64,000 nucleotides of DNA from Mesostigma viride (GCA_009746045.1 RPFO01000264.1:744001-808000), one strand, 5' to 3'. Counted from the first letter of the stretch, positions 41,101 through 56,100 are shown. Notes: a model not told the origin generated them from the letters alone. Numbers and translations are program-made.

Positions 41101-44100
41101 GCTGTGATAGACTAACATAAGCTTAAGGCTGTGATAGACTAAGATAAGCCCAAGGCTGTGGTAGACTTAGATAAGCCCAAGGCTGTAATAGCCTAAGATA
41201 AGCCCAAGGCTGTGATAGACTAAGATAAGCCCAAGGCTGTGATAGACTAGGATACCCTAGTCCCTAAGGTAAGCCGTAAAGGGATGCGGATGAAGCGCAT
41301 GTGGGGGCGGGTGCCAGTGGCAGCGTTTGGCGGTTGCGTTGGTGACCCGTGCAGGTAAAGAGTTCCGTAACCAGCACAAAAAAAGGGTCTCTTACATCCT
41401 TGGTGTGATAGTCAGGCCTGGCATCCCCTGGATGTGGTGTGCAGCTGCCTTGGGAAGGTGTCTGGCTGCTTGCCCTCTTTCTTTGTGCTGCAAAGGTCTG
41501 CCTTGGCTTCTCACCATGCTGCACAAATGCATGTGATACTCTCACATGATTACTGTGCCCCCCACGCATGCCATTCGCCCCCACGCAAGCCATTTCCTGG
41601 CCCCTGCTCCCATGTCCTCAAACCTGCATGGGCACCCTCTGAACGCGTTTGCTTCTCCCGAGTGGCGTGCCTGCTTCCACTCATCACCTGTCGCCTGCTG
41701 CCACTCATCACTCATCGCCTGCTGCCGCTCATCACCTGTCGCCTGCTGCCACTCATCACTCATCGCCTGCTGCCACTCATCACTCATCGCCTGCTGCCAC
41801 TCATCACTCATCGCCTGCTGCCACTCATCACTCATCGCCTGCTGCCACTCATCACTCATCGCCTGCTGCCACTCATCACTCATCGCCTGCTGCCACTCAT
41901 CACTCATCGCCTGCTGCCACTCATCACCTGTCGCCTGCTGCCACTCATCACTCATCGCCTGCTGCCACTCATCACTCATCGCCTGCTGCCACTCATCACT
42001 CATCGCCTGCTGCCACTCATCACTCATCGCCTGCTGCCACTCATCACTCATCGCCTGCTGCCACTCATCACTCATCGCCTGCTGCCACTCATCACTCATC
42101 GCCTGCTGCCACTCATCACCTGTCGCCTGCTGCCACGCATCACTCATCGCCTGCTGCCACTCATCACTCATCGCCTGCTGCCACTCATCACTCATCGCCT
42201 GCTGCCACTCATCACTCATCGCCTGCTTCCACTCATCACCTGTCGCCTGCTGCCACGCATCACTCATCGCCTGCTGCCACTCATCACTCATCGCCTGCTG
42301 CCACTCATAACTCATCGCCTGCTGCCACTCATCACTCATCGCCTGCTGCCACTCATCACTCATCGCCTGCTGCCACTCATCACTCATCGCCTGCTGCCAC
42401 TCATCACTCATCGCCTGCTGCCACTCATCACTCATCGCCTGCTGCCACTCATCACTCATCGCCTGCTGCCGCTCATCACTCATCGCCTGCTGCCACTCAT
42501 CACTCATCACCTGCTGCCGCTCATAACTCATCGCCTGCTGCCACTCATCACTCATCGCCTGCTGCCACTCATCACTCATCGCCTGCTGCCACTCATCACT
42601 CATCGCCTGCTGCCACTCATCACTCATCGCCTGCTGCCACTCATCACTCATCGCCTGCTGCCACTCATCACTCATCGCCTGCTGCCACTCATCACTCATC
42701 GCCTGCTGCCACTCATCACTCATCGCCTGCTGCCACTCATCACTCATCGCCTGCTGCCACTCATCACTCATCGCCTGCTGCCACTCATCACTCATCGCCT
42801 GCTGCCACTCATCACTCATCGCCTGCTGCCACTCATCACCTGTCGCCTGCTGCCACTCATCACTCATCGCCTGCTGCCACTCATCACTCATCGCCTGCTG
42901 CCGCTCATCACTCATCGCCTGCTGCCACTCATCACTCATCGCCTGCTGCCACTCATCACTCATCGCCTGCTGCCACTCATCACTCATCGCCTGCTGCCAC
43001 TCATCACTCATCGCCTGCTGCCACGCATCACTCATCACCTGCTGCCGCTCATAACTCATCGCCTGCTGCCACTCATCACTCATCGCCTGCTGCCACTCAT
43101 AACTCATCGCCTGCTGCCACTCATCACTCATCGCCTGCTGCCACTCATCACTCATCGCCTGCTGCCACTCATCACTCATCGCCTGCTGCCACTCATCACT
43201 CATCGCCTGCTGCCACTCATCACTCATCGCCTGCTGCCACTCATCACTCATCGCCTGCTGCCACTCATCACTCATCGCCTGCTGCCACTCATCACTCATC
43301 GCCTGCTGCCACTCATCACTCATCGCCTGCTGCCACTCATCACCTGTCGCCTGCTGCCACGCATCACTCATCGCCTGCTGCCACTCATCACTCGTCACCT
43401 GCTGCCACTCATAACTCATCGCCTGCTGCCACTCATCACTCATCGCCTGCTGCCACTCATCACTCATCGCCTGCTGCCGCACGTACAGGCGCAAGGAAGG
43501 CGGCAACATCTGCGTGCCGCTGGGCATGCTGGCTGGGTCCCCCTATCCCCTGGGCGTGTCGGTCACCCCCAGCGGCGCGGTCAACTTTGCCCTCTTCTCG
43601 CGTGCGGCAACCCACGTCAAGCTGTGCCTGCATGACCCGGGGCAAGCCGAGCCCTATGTGCGTGTGATGTTTGTGTTTCTGTGTGTATTTGTGTGTGCGG
43701 GCATGTGCATGCATGTGTTTGTGTGTGTATATGTGTGTGTGCACTTCTGTGTGTGTGCGTGCGTGTGTGCGTGTGTGCGTGGGTACGTGTGTGCGTGTGT
43801 GTGCGCGTGTGCATGCATGCGTGTGTGTGTCTGCCCTTTGCGTGTGTGCGCGCCCTTCAGGGTGTTGGCATGTCCGACCGTGGATCCACCTGTAAGCGTT
43901 GCCTCACCTTGCATGGGTGGTATAGGGTGTCCTCTGGTCGAACACATGAACCGAACCGTGTGCATGCCCAACGTGCACATACTGGAGAGGGGCTGGTGTG
44001 TGCTGTCACAGCATACCCAGGTGAGAGCTGAGGGAAAGTAGTTGTGCGGTGGCCTGCAGGTGCTGCATCAGTCACCACAGGATGCTGCAACAGGCAGTGA

Positions 44101-47100
44101 GGACACCCGGCAATTCTGCCGCAGTCTTGTTTGTGATGCTTGGGCACGTATATGTTGATCATATCTGCTGCATTAACGGGAACAGTCTTCAGAACAAACA
44201 GTGCTATGCCATGCCATGCCACGCCATGCCCCACCATCTCCCGCCCCACCATCTCCCGCCATCATCTCGTGGCATACTCAACAGGCATACTACGCCGTGA
44301 TGTGATGGGCTCAGTGCATCCCAACCCAACCCAAACCAGACCAAGGAAAACAAACACACCGAACCAAATAAAACAAATGAGGAGAAAACAGAACAAACAA
44401 AACAAAGAAATCAAGTGAACCAAACTAAAACAAGAAAAAGCAAGCCAGACCAAACAGAAGCAACTGACTTAAGCCAACCTGTGTGGCCCGACCCGATCTG
44501 CCTTCCCCCCGACGCACTTGGTGCCAATGCTGCCGACGTTGACGTGTTTATGCCCCCGTTGGCCACACCACATGCTTGGGGGCCTGCTGTGGCGATGGCG
44601 TTTGCCCCGCGGAAGCGGAGTACAGCTCCGTGGCGGTTCCCGATACACTGCTATAAGATGCCTTGCCTGGTAGCAACGCACATACTACTAAAGCCTTCAT
44701 TGATGCCGTGTGGTTGGCGCGTGCCGCTTGGGTGCCTGGCTGCCCGCGCTGCCCCCTGCCACCTCCCTTCCTCCTGGCCCTCGCTCCTGTCACCCTGGTT
44801 CTTGTCGCCAGATGGAGATTGACCTGGACCCAGCCACCCACCGCACGGGCGACATCTGGCACGTGTGCCTGAGCAACCGCGACGCGCTCAACGGCAAGGT
44901 CTACGGCTACCGCGTGGCGGTGAGTGCTGGCATAAGGGCAAGAATGCGCAAAAGTGCGAGTGCTAGCGGGGGCAGGGTTGCACGATCGTGGGAGCTATGG
45001 CACGATTCTGGGCAAACAGGGGCATGGGTGGATCTACGTGGTTATTATTTAATTGGCGGGTGCAGCGGCCGCACTGGGTCATCACGGCAGCTGAGCACTC
45101 CAAGAAAATCCTTTGGGAAGAAAAAGCAGAGTGGGCACGCAAGGCTGGCCAGCTCGAAATGTACTGTTTATTTCCCATGCATCCCCACGCATGCCACACC
45201 TGGCCAAATGCGCTAGCTAGTGGAGGCTTTATTACGCGAGAAAGTTCTGCAAGTTCTGCGCATGTCTACCCATTCATGACCACTGCATTGGCCGGCGTGT
45301 GGCGACCTGCCGGATGTGTGCATGGGCTTGCATGTGGGTCGTACCTCCTCTGGCCCCCTTCTTCTGCCCCCCCTGTTTTGCGCGCTGGCGATCAGGGTGA
45401 CCTCTCGTGGGAGACGGGCAGCCGCTTCCATGCGAGCAACGTTATGCTGGATCCGTACGCAAAGGTGCTGTCGGCGCCCATCAAAGACCCGAGTGAGTGC
45501 TGACGGATGTCCCCATCCCCGCACCTGGCCACCGCACACAGCAACAGTACCGTAGTGGTCAAAATCACTTTGCGACAAATTATTTTCCGACCCAAAAACA
45601 AGGTCATAGTTCACGCGGCGCTTTCTTAGTATAATCCAAAGAAAGTAGTAAAAAATATACTAGACGAGTGCAGTGGCATGTTTGTGAGCCAAAATAAGCA
45701 AATTAATCGGATTTCGGTGAAAATAGTTTATTAAACAGAATGCGGGAAAGAAAGAGCCGCCACAGCCTTGTGGCTGGACATGCAGAAAGGCTTGTTAGAC
45801 GAACGGGGACGGCTTGTTGTTTACCGGGGAATCCTAGTGGCAACTAGCTTTGCCTTTTGTAAGTCAGGCGCCGTTTGTTTGAACGGCCGGCCATGTGTGG
45901 AATGCTGACGGTAGTTGCGTCAAAAAGCCGTAATAAAATCTGATGTAACCAGCACTCACCAATTGATTGGTGTGCTGCTTGGTTGGGTAGTGTGTTCAGG
46001 TTTGCATTCGTATAGTACACATGGCCTGACAGCTCAGACGTGTCACAGATGAGCTGGCTGGCTGAATGATTAAATTGTCAGCGTTAGGATATTTCTGGTT
46101 TTGCCATTTTCCATTTTGACGGTAGGCTTGATAAGCATGGTCGGGGGGTTGTGACCCGTAATTGCTTCTTCCCACCCATCCCACCCTTGGGGGGCTCTTG
46201 CTCCTGCATGCGAGGGAGACAAGATGACTACTTAAACCTGCCTTTGGCAGGGGCTCTACTCATTGTTTTCAATCAAATGCTGGTTTTCTTGGGAGCTCAA
46301 GTGTCATAATAGAAGTTTGCGAGGTCGATTCGCAAAGCATTTGTCGCAAAGTGATTTGACCCCCACAGTAATCTACTTTAAAGGTGCCCTCGGCATCTAT
46401 CAAGGACCCGAGTCAGTGCTGGCGCCCGGGCACATGGCCGCCGCATCCAGTAATTGTTTGCTGTACTAGTGTACTACAGTATGTATTTCTTCTAGTATAG
46501 AAGCATTCTTGGCTAGTTTGAGAGCGTTCCTTACTGGTGGACAAGCGCTCCTTACTGGTGGACAAGCGTTCCTTACTGGTGGACAAGCGCTCCTTACTGG
46601 TGGAGAAGCATTCCTTACTGGTGGACAAGCGCTCCTTACTGGTGGACAAGCGTTCCTTACTGGTGGAGAAGCGTTCCTTGCTGGTGGACAAGCGTTCCTT
46701 ACTGGTGGACAAGCGCTCCTTACTGGTGGACAAGCGTTCCTTACTGGTGGACAAGCGTTCCTTACTGGTGGACAAGCGTTCCTTACTGGTGGACAAGCGT
46801 TCCTTACTGGTGGACAAGCGTTCCTTACTGGTGGACAAGCGTTCCTTACTGGTGGACAAGCGCTCCTTACTGGTGGACAAGCGTTCCTTACTGGTGGACA
46901 AGCGTTCCTTACTGGTGGACAAGCGCTCCTTACTGGTGGACAAGCGCTCCTTACTGGTGGACAAGCGTTCCTGACTGGTGGACAAGCGCTCCTTACTGGT
47001 GGACAAGCGTTCCTGACTGGTGGACAAGCGCTCCTTACTGGTGGAGAAGCATTCCTTACTGGTGGACAAGCGTTCCTTACTGGTGGACAAGCGTTCCTTA

Positions 47101-50100
47101 CTGGTGGACAAGCGTTCCTTACTGGTGGACAAGCGCTCCTTACTGGTGGACAAGCGTTCCTTACTGGTGGACAAGCGTTCCTGACTGGTGGACAAGCGCT
47201 CCTTACTGGTGGAGAAGCATTCCTTACTGGTGGACAAGCGTTCCTTACTGGTGGAGAAGCATTCCTTACTGGTGGACAAGCGTTCCTTACTGGTGGACAA
47301 GCGCTCCTTACTGGTGGACAAGCGTTCCTTACTGGTGGACAAGCGCTCCTTACTGGTGGACAAGCGTTCCTTACTGGTGGACAAGCGTTTCTTACTGGTG
47401 GACAAGCGTTCCTTACTGGTGGACAAGCGTTCCTTACTGGTGGACAAGCGCTCCTTACTGGTGGACAAGCGCTCCTTACTGGTGGACAAGCGTTCCTTAC
47501 TGGTGGACAAGCGTTCCTTACTGGTGGACAAGCGTTCCTTACTGGTGGACAAGCGTTTCTTACTGGTGGACAAGCGTTCCTTACTGGTGGACAAGCGTTC
47601 CTTACTGGTGGACAAGCGTTCCTTACTGGTGGACAAGCGTTCCTTACTGGTGGACAAGCGTTCCTTACTGGTGGACAAGCGTTCCTTACTGGTGGACAAG
47701 CGCTCCTTACTGGTGGACAAGCGCTCCTTACTGGTGGACAAGCGCTCCTTACTGGTGGACAAGCATTCCTTACTGGTGGACAAGCGTTCCTTACTGGTGG
47801 ACAAGCGTTCCTTACTGGTGGACAAGCGTTCCTTACTGGTGGACAAGCGTTCCTTACTGGTGGACAAGCGTTCCTTACTGGTGGACAAGCGCTCCTTACT
47901 GGTGGACAAGCGTTCCTTACTGGTGGACAAGCGTTCCTTACTGGTGGACAAGCGTTCCTTACTGGTGGACAAGCGTTCCTTACTGGTGGACAAGCGTTCC
48001 TTACTGGTGGACAAGCGTTCCTTACTGGTGGACAAGCGTTCCTTACTGGTGGACAAGCGCTCCTTACTGGTGGACAAGCGCTCCTTACTGGTGGACAAGC
48101 GCTCCTTACTGGTGGACAAGCATTCCTTACTGGTGGACAAGCGTTCCTTACTGGTGGACAAGCGTTCCTTACTGGTGGACAAGCGTTCCTTACTGGTGGA
48201 CAAGCGTTCCTTACTGGTGGACAAGCGTTCCTTACTGGTGGACAAGCGCTCCTTACTGGTGGACAAGCGCTCCTTACTGGTGGACAAGCGCTCCTTACTG
48301 GTGGACAAGCGTTCCTTACTGGTGGACAAGCGTTCCTTACTGGTGGACAAGCGTTCCTTACTGGTGGACAAGCGCTCCTTACTGGTGGACAAGCGTTCCT
48401 TACTGGTGGACAAGCGTTCCTTACTGGTGGACAAGCGTTCCTTACTGGTGGAGAAGCGTTCCTTACTGGTGGACAAGCGCTCCTTACTGGTGGACAAGCG
48501 TTCCTTACTGGTGGACAAGCGTTCCTTACTGGTGGACAAGCGTTCCTTACTGGTGGACAAGCGTTCCTTACTGGTGGACAAGCGCTCCTTACTGGTGGAC
48601 AAGCGTTCCTTACTGGTGGACAAGCGTTCCTTACTGGTGGACAAGCGTTCCTTACTGGTGGAGAAGCGTTCCTTACTGGTGGACAAGCGCTCCTTACTGG
48701 TGGACAAGCGCTCCTTACTGGTGGACAAGCGCTCCTTACTGGTGGACAAGCGTTCCTTACTGGTGGACAAGCGCTCCTTACTGGTGGACAAGCGTTCCTT
48801 ACTGGTGGAGAAGCGTTCCTTACTGGTGGACAAGCGCTCCTTACTGGTGGACAAGCGCTCCTTACTGGTGGACAAGCGCTCCTTACTGGTGGACAAGCGT
48901 TCCTTACTGGTGGAGAAGCGTTCCTTACTGGTGGACAAGCGTTCCTTACTGGTGGACAAGCGTTCCTTACTGGTGGACAAGCGCTCCTTACAGGTGGACA
49001 AGCGTTCCTTACTGGTGGACAAGCGTTCCTTACTGGTGGACAAGCGTTCCTTACTGGTGGACAAGCGTTCCTTACTGGTGGACAAGCGTTCCTTACTGGT
49101 GGACAAGCGCTCCTTACTGGTGGACAAGCGTTCCTTACTGGTGGACAAGCGTTCCTTACTGGTGGACAAGCGTTCCTTACTGGTGGACAAGCGCTCCTTA
49201 CTGGTGGACAAGCGTTCCTTACTGGTGGACAAGCGTTCCTGACTGGTGGACAAGCGTTCCTTACTGGTGGACAAGCGTTCCTTACTGGTGGACAAGCGCT
49301 CCTTACTGGTGGACAAGCGTTCCTTGCTGGTGGACAAGCGTTCCTTACTGGTGGACAAGCGTTCCTTACTGGTGGACAAGCGTTCCTTACTGGTGGACAA
49401 GCGTTCCTTACTGGTGGACAAGCGTTCCTTACTGGTGGACAAGCGTTCCTTACTGGTGGACAAGCGTTCCTTACTGGTGGACAAGCGTTCCTTACTGGTG
49501 GACAAGCGCTCCTTACTGGTGGACAAGCGTTCCTTACTGGTGGAAAAGCGTTCCTTACTGGTGGACAAGCGTTCCTTACTGGTGGACAAGCGCTCCTTGC
49601 TGGTGGACAAGCATTCCTGACTGGTGGACAAGCGTTCCTTACTGGTGGACAAGCGTTCCTTACTGGTGGACAAGCGTTCCTTACTGGTGGACAAGCGCTC
49701 CTTACTGGTGGACAAGCGTTCCTTACTGGTGGACAAGCGCTCCTTACTGGTGGACAAGCGCTCCTTACTGGTGGACAAGCGTTCCTTGCTGGTGGACAAG
49801 CGCTCCTTACTGGTGGACAAGCGTTCCTTACTGGTGGACAAGCGCTCCTTACTGGTGGACAAGCGCTCCTTACTGGTGGACAAGCATTCCTTACTGGTGG
49901 AGAAGCGTTCCTTACTGGTGGACAAGCGCTCCTTACTGGTGGACAAGCGCTCCTTACTGGTGGACAAGCGTTCCTTACTGGTGGACAAGCGTTCCTTACT
50001 GGTGGACAAGCGTTCCTTACTGGTGGACAAGCGTTCCTTACTGGTGGACAAGCGCTCCTTACTGGTGGACAAGCGTTCCTTACTGGTGGACAAGCGTTCC

Positions 50101-53100
50101 TTACTGGTGGACAAGCGCTCCTTACTGGTGGACAAGCGTTCCTTACTGGTGGAGAAGCGTTCCTTACTGGTGGACAAGCGCTCCTTACTGGTGGACAAGC
50201 GTTCCTTACTGGTGGACAAGCGTTTCTGACTGGTGGACAAGCGTTTCTTACTGGTGGACAAGCGTTCCTTACTGGTGGACAAGCGTTCCTTACTGGTGGA
50301 CAAGCGTTCCTTACTGGTGGACAAGCGTTCCTTACTGGTGGACAAGCGTTCCTTACTGGTGGACAAGCGCTCCTTACTGGTGGACAAGCATTCCTTACTG
50401 GTGGACAAGCGTTCCTTACTGGTGGACAAGCGTTCCTTACTGGTGGACAAGCGTTCCTTACTGGTGGACAAGCGTTCCTTACTGGTGGACAAGCGTTCCT
50501 TACTGGTGGACAAGCGCTCCTTACTGGTGGACAAGCGTTCCTTACTGGTGGACAAGCGTTCCTTACTGGTGGACAAGCGTTCCTTACTGGTGGACAAGCG
50601 TTCCTTACTGGTGGACAAGCGTTCCTTACTGGTGGACAAGCGTTCCTTACTGGTGGACAAGCGCTCCTTACTGGTGGACAAGCATTCCTTACTGGTGGAC
50701 AAGCGTTCCTTACTGGTGGACAAGCGTTCCTTACTGGTGGACAAGCGTTCCTTACTGGTGGACAAGCGTTCCTTACTGGTGGACAAGCGTTCCTTACTGG
50801 TGGACAAGCGTTCCTTACTGGTGGACAAGCGTTCCTTACTGGTGGACAAGCGTTCCTTACTGGTGGAGAAGCGTTCCTTACTGGTGGACAAGCGCTCCTT
50901 ACTGGTGGACAAGCGTTCCTTACTGGTGGACAAGCGCTCCTTACTGGTGGACAAGCGTTCCTTACTGGTGGACAAGCGTTCCTTACTGGTGGACAAGCGT
51001 TCCTTACTGGTGGACAAGCGTTCCTTACTGGTGGACAAGCGTTCCTTACTGGTGGACAAGCGTTCCTTACTGGTGGACAAGCGCTCCTTACTGGTGGACA
51101 AGCGTTCCTGACTGGTGGACAAGCGTTCCTTACTGGTGGACAAGCGTTCCTGACTGGTGGACAAGCGTTCCTTACTGGTGGACAAGCGTTCCTTACTGGT
51201 GGACAAGCGTTCCTTACTGGTGGACAAGCGTTCCTTACTGGTGGACAAGCGTTCCTTACTGGTGGACAAGCGTTCCTTACTGGTGGACAAGCGTTCCTTA
51301 CTGGTGGACAAGCGTTCCTTACTGGTGGACAAGCGTTCCTTACTGGTGGACAAGCGTTCCTTACTGGTGGACAAGCGCTCCTTACTGGTGGACAAGCGTT
51401 CCTGACTGGTGGACAAGCGTTCCTTACTGGTGGACAAGCGTTCCTTACTGGTGGACAAGCGTTCCTTACTGGTGGACAAGCGCTCCTTACTGGTGGACAA
51501 GCGTTCCTTACTGGTGGACAAGCGTTCCTTACTGGTGGACAAGCGTTCCTTACTGGTGGACAAGCGTTCCTTACTGGTGGACAAGCGTTCCTTACTGGTG
51601 GACAAGCGCTCCTTACTGGTGGACAAGCGTTCCTTACTGGTGGACAAGCGTTCCTTACTGGTGGACAAGCGTTCCTTACTGGTGGACAAGCGCTCCTTAC
51701 TGGTGGACAAGCGTTCCTGACTGGTGGACAAGCGTTCCTTACTGGTGGACAAGCGTTTCTTACTGGTGGACAAGCGTTCCTTACTGGTGGACAAGCGTTC
51801 CTTACTGGTGGACAAGCGTTCCTTACTGGTGGACAAGCGTTCCTTACTGGTGGACAAGCGTTCCTTACTGGTGGACAAGCGTTCCTTACTGGTGGACAAG
51901 CGTTCCTTACTGGTGGACAAGCGTTCCTTACTGGTGGACAAGCGCTCCTTACTGGTGGAGAAGCATTCCTTACTGGTGGACAAGCGTTCCTTACTGGTGG
52001 ACAAGCGTTCCTTACTGGTGGAGAAGCATTCTTGGCTAGCTGCGCGTTGGTGGGGGATTGGAATTGGATGGGTTGGTTGCGAGGATATGCGCCGGGTCTG
52101 ATTGCGCACTGTTAGGGAGCTTAGACAGCTCTGATATTACCGTGTGGGAGGAGTATGTTTAATCTCTGTGCACAGTTCAGTTGGCAGGAGTTGGGCCACC
52201 GCGTGCTGCCGTGAGCGCGTCATAGCGGCCCACCGCTTGCTTGGCGGTTGATGTCTGGTGCTCAGGCAGTTGCCCCATGACTGTAGCCGCAATTCGTCAG
52301 AAGTGGGCATTCGCAGAATCGCTTTTGCTTCTGGCCTCTGATCCTTTGGAGACCCCTCCTTTGTCTTTGGATAATGTGCCTGCGCCGCATCGCTTACCTC
52401 GGCGGGTTTCGTCGCTTTGCAATCCTGGATGGGGTGTGTGGGATCCGTGGTGGGTGGTGTGGCACCTTCTCGCTTGCTGGGTGGCATCGCAGAGGGCAAG
52501 AAGCGGCCGCGCTACCTGGGCTACCTGGACTTCTACGAGCCCGCTTTTGACTGGCAAGGGGACGCCCCGCCCGCGTAAGTACGCTGCGGCACATTTCCTG
52601 ACGAGAGCTACCGTCGGCATGCCAGCCATCGTAGCGTGCCATTACAACACTTGAATCCATTACAACACTTGAATCAAGCAACCGTTGGCGTGCCAGCCAT
52701 TTTTAGGGCCATAACACGGGGTGATCTGGGCCACACTTTGTGGGGCCTTTTAGGGCCATGACAAGGGGTGATCTGGGCCACACGTTGTGGGGCCTTTTAT
52801 GGCCATGACAAGGGGTGATCTGGGCCACAATTAGGGTGGCCTTTTAAGGGCCAAGACAAGGGCTGATCTGGGCCACACCTAGGACGGCCTATGCCACCCC
52901 GCCCTGCCCCGCACGCGGTGTCTTAACCACACGGTCCAGCATAATGATGGACTTGTTAGAATGGCCATCGATATAAGATTGTTTAAGAGTTGTGCTGGGT
53001 ATGCAGCTGAGCTCATTCATGTGGCTTAATTCTGGACCTGTGGGATCCAACCCGTCGCTAGCGAAGCCTCGTTGGCACCTTCCCTGGTTAATCTGGGGGG

Positions 53101-56100
53101 TTAGTGATGCACCACCCATATGAAGGGCGGTGCTTTGTGTGTCTGTGAAGGCATGCTTTTGCGGAGGCATGTGCCTGTGGAGTGCCAGCGTGCGAGGGGG
53201 CGGGCACCTGGACCTGTTTGCATGCACAGCTTGGTCGGACCTTTCTGCACTGGGTTGCACTGCTTGTACAAGGTTGGAGACTCTGGGAACTAGGGACAGA
53301 GAGGGCTTAAGGACCTGCATTTTTCATCCATGTGCTTTATTATGGGATTGGGAAATAGGGACAGGGAGGATGAAAGTGCTTGCATTGATCGTCCATGTGG
53401 CTTGTTATGGAACCACTTGCTTTTCTCCCTGGGATTGCATCACCGGCACCTGAGCTGCCGTGTGGTTGGTTCAGCCGTGCCAGTGTCCACCAGCCTTGTG
53501 TGCGGTCGACATCCAGGCGGTTGGAATGCTGGTGCTGGTCCCTTCTCCTTGCGGCTTCCTTGAGCCACTTTGCCTGTACCTAATTAAAGTCACCCTGCCT
53601 CTGCATCTAGGATGTTTGCCCGTACCTTAAGTTACCCTGCCCCTAGTTATCTCGGGTCTATGCCTATATCTAAAAGCTACCCTGCCCCTAGTTATGTCCA
53701 GATGTTTGCCTCTATCATAAAGTTTCCCTGCCTCTAGTTATGTCCAGATGTTTGCCTCTATCATAAAGTTTCCCTGCCTCTAGTCATGTCCAGATGTTTG
53801 CCTCTATCATAAAGTTTCCCTGCCTCTAGTTATGTCCAGATGTTTGCCTCTATCATAAAGTTTCCCTGCCTCTAGTCATGTCCAGATGTTTGCCTCTATC
53901 ATCAAGTTTCCCTGCCTCTAGTTATGTCCAGATGTTTGCCTCTATCATCAAGTTTCCCTGCCTCTAGTTATGTCCAGATGTTTGCCTCTATCATAAAGTT
54001 TCCCTGCCTCTAGTTATGTCCAGATGTTTGCCTCTATCATAAAGTTTCCCTGCCTCTAGTCATGTCCAGATGTTTGCCTCTATCATAAAGTTTCCCTGCC
54101 TCTAGTCATGTCCAGATGTTTGCCTCTATCATAAAGTTTCCCAGCCCCTACTTATCTCGGAGACGTGTGCGCTAATTGTGTACAACCCCTTGCCTTTCCC
54201 CATCCCTTCCGCCCCCCCCTTCCCCCCCCCTGGCGGCTGCCCCCCACAGCATCCCCCAGGACTGCATGGTCGGCTACGAGATGCACGTGCAGCACTTCAC
54301 TGCGCACGAGAGCAGCGGGGTGACTGCCAGCCACCGCGGCACCTTCCTGGGGCTGGTGGACAAGATCGACCACCTGGTGGACCTGGGTGGGTGCTCCCTG
54401 TTGTCTGGGCTGGTGGACCTGGGTGGGTGCCGTGCGCAAGCGTTCTGGTCTTGTGTTGTCGGCTGGTGGACCTGGGTGGGTGCCGTGCGCAAGCGTTCTT
54501 GTCTTGTGTTGTGGGCTGGTGGACCTGGGTGGGTGCCGTGCGCAAGCGTTCTTGTCTTGTGTTGTGGGCTGGTGGACCTGGGTGGGTGCCGTGCGCAAGC
54601 GTTCTGGTCTTGTGTTGTGGGCTGGTGGACCTGGGTGGGTGCCGTGCGCAAGCGTTCTTGTCTTGTGTTGGGGCTGGTGGACCTGGGTGGGTGCACCGCA
54701 CGCATGATGTCTGGTGTGTGGTTTCCTATTCTTGGGGTGGGCGGGTGATTCCAGCAGTCCCCATGCTTCCACGACTTGCCTTGTATGCCGTGATGGGCTG
54801 CCCGATCCATGCACTCTGCTGCACGGAGTGAAAGAGCCTGTGAGGAGATGTCCGCTAAAATTGGGTTGGAGCTCAAGTAAAGTTGGAGCACGCCGCGGCA
54901 ACGATTTATCGTGGTGTTTGCAAACTTCCTCGCCACTGCCGTTCTTATGCCGACAACCAGCGACACCATATTAACAACACGCCATTGCGATCGTCCACAG
55001 TGTCACACCATGCCTGGGCGGCCCTTTGCTCCTGCGGGTATCCTCGCCACCTCCATATTGCTCATAACGATAACGTTAAAATCGTTTGTACACTGATTAT
55101 TTTTATATCTGCATACACTGGTGGAATATTCATCGTCTCCGCCTCACTATCACCGTGACATACTACACCACCTACCATGGCGCAGGCATCAACACGGCCA
55201 CCTCTTGCTCCTGTCCTCACCACTCAACGCCCTATAACCACACACACACAACACCACATACCGCCGTGCAGGGATCAACACGGTCATCCTGTACCCCGTC
55301 GCCGCGTTTGGCATGGGGCCGAACCAGCCTCGTGACTACAAGGGGTTCCACCCGGCGCTCAGGTAAGGCCACCTGCCAGGTGTAAGGCCAACCGCCAGGG
55401 TGAGGCCAAATGTCGGAGCGAGGCCAACTGTGAGACTGGGGCCAAACGTGAGGTGAACTCCGCCCATCAGAGTGAGGGCAGCTCTCAGAGTGAGGCCACC
55501 CATTAGGTGTTGCCCACCGTGGCCACTTGCAATTGCCAATATATGCCCCTCATGCCACACACCAGAGGTGCATACCAGTGGTGGTACGTATTCACTCTTG
55601 CGCGACGTTGCGCACCTGCCCCACCTGGGCGATGTTGACGTTTGCTGCCCTGGGCACTACCATAAACCCTGGGTGTGGCACATGCGACGGAAATGGCAGC
55701 CTTGCGAAGGTGTGGCCCTTTCGTGTGCTACTGGCTGCCGCAGTTGTGCATGGCTATGGCCATGGTGAGACGGCCGTCGCTGGAAAGGTGATCATTCATG
55801 GGCAGGCGTGCTGGGGTGCTTCACAATTGTCGTATCAGCGGTATGTGGTACACCCAGTGGACAGCTCTTTTTATGGTTTTTGCAAGGGTCAAGTCTTTCA
55901 AGGTCTATAATGTCCCCCTGCCCCCTGCCCCCTGCCCCCCATGCTCTTCCCCGAATGCCTTTCTTCCCTCTGTGGCCCTTACTACCTCGGCCTCGATTCT
56001 TCTTCCCCTAACTTTGTGAGCGCGCAGCACAGGTGCTTGTGGCCCTACCTTTCCCATCGCTCCTGCACCCCTTTGCACTCATGCGCCGGCCCCTGTCACC

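Noticed and set aside
41434-43667. Long open frames over the 24-bp array ([24 protein letters not shown])
   Set aside because: They are products of a unit length divisible by three on both strands, within intron D-E and ending at the exon E acceptor.
43654-43980. Cys/Val-rich or His/Thr-rich small proteins near exon E
   Set aside because: They are translations of a TG/CA microsatellite in both strands.
46413-52115. Two opposite open frames of about 1,870 and 1,900 codons
   Set aside because: They are only the 21-bp minisatellite read through; no start context, no unique domain, and the array sits inside an intron between exons G and H of one gene.
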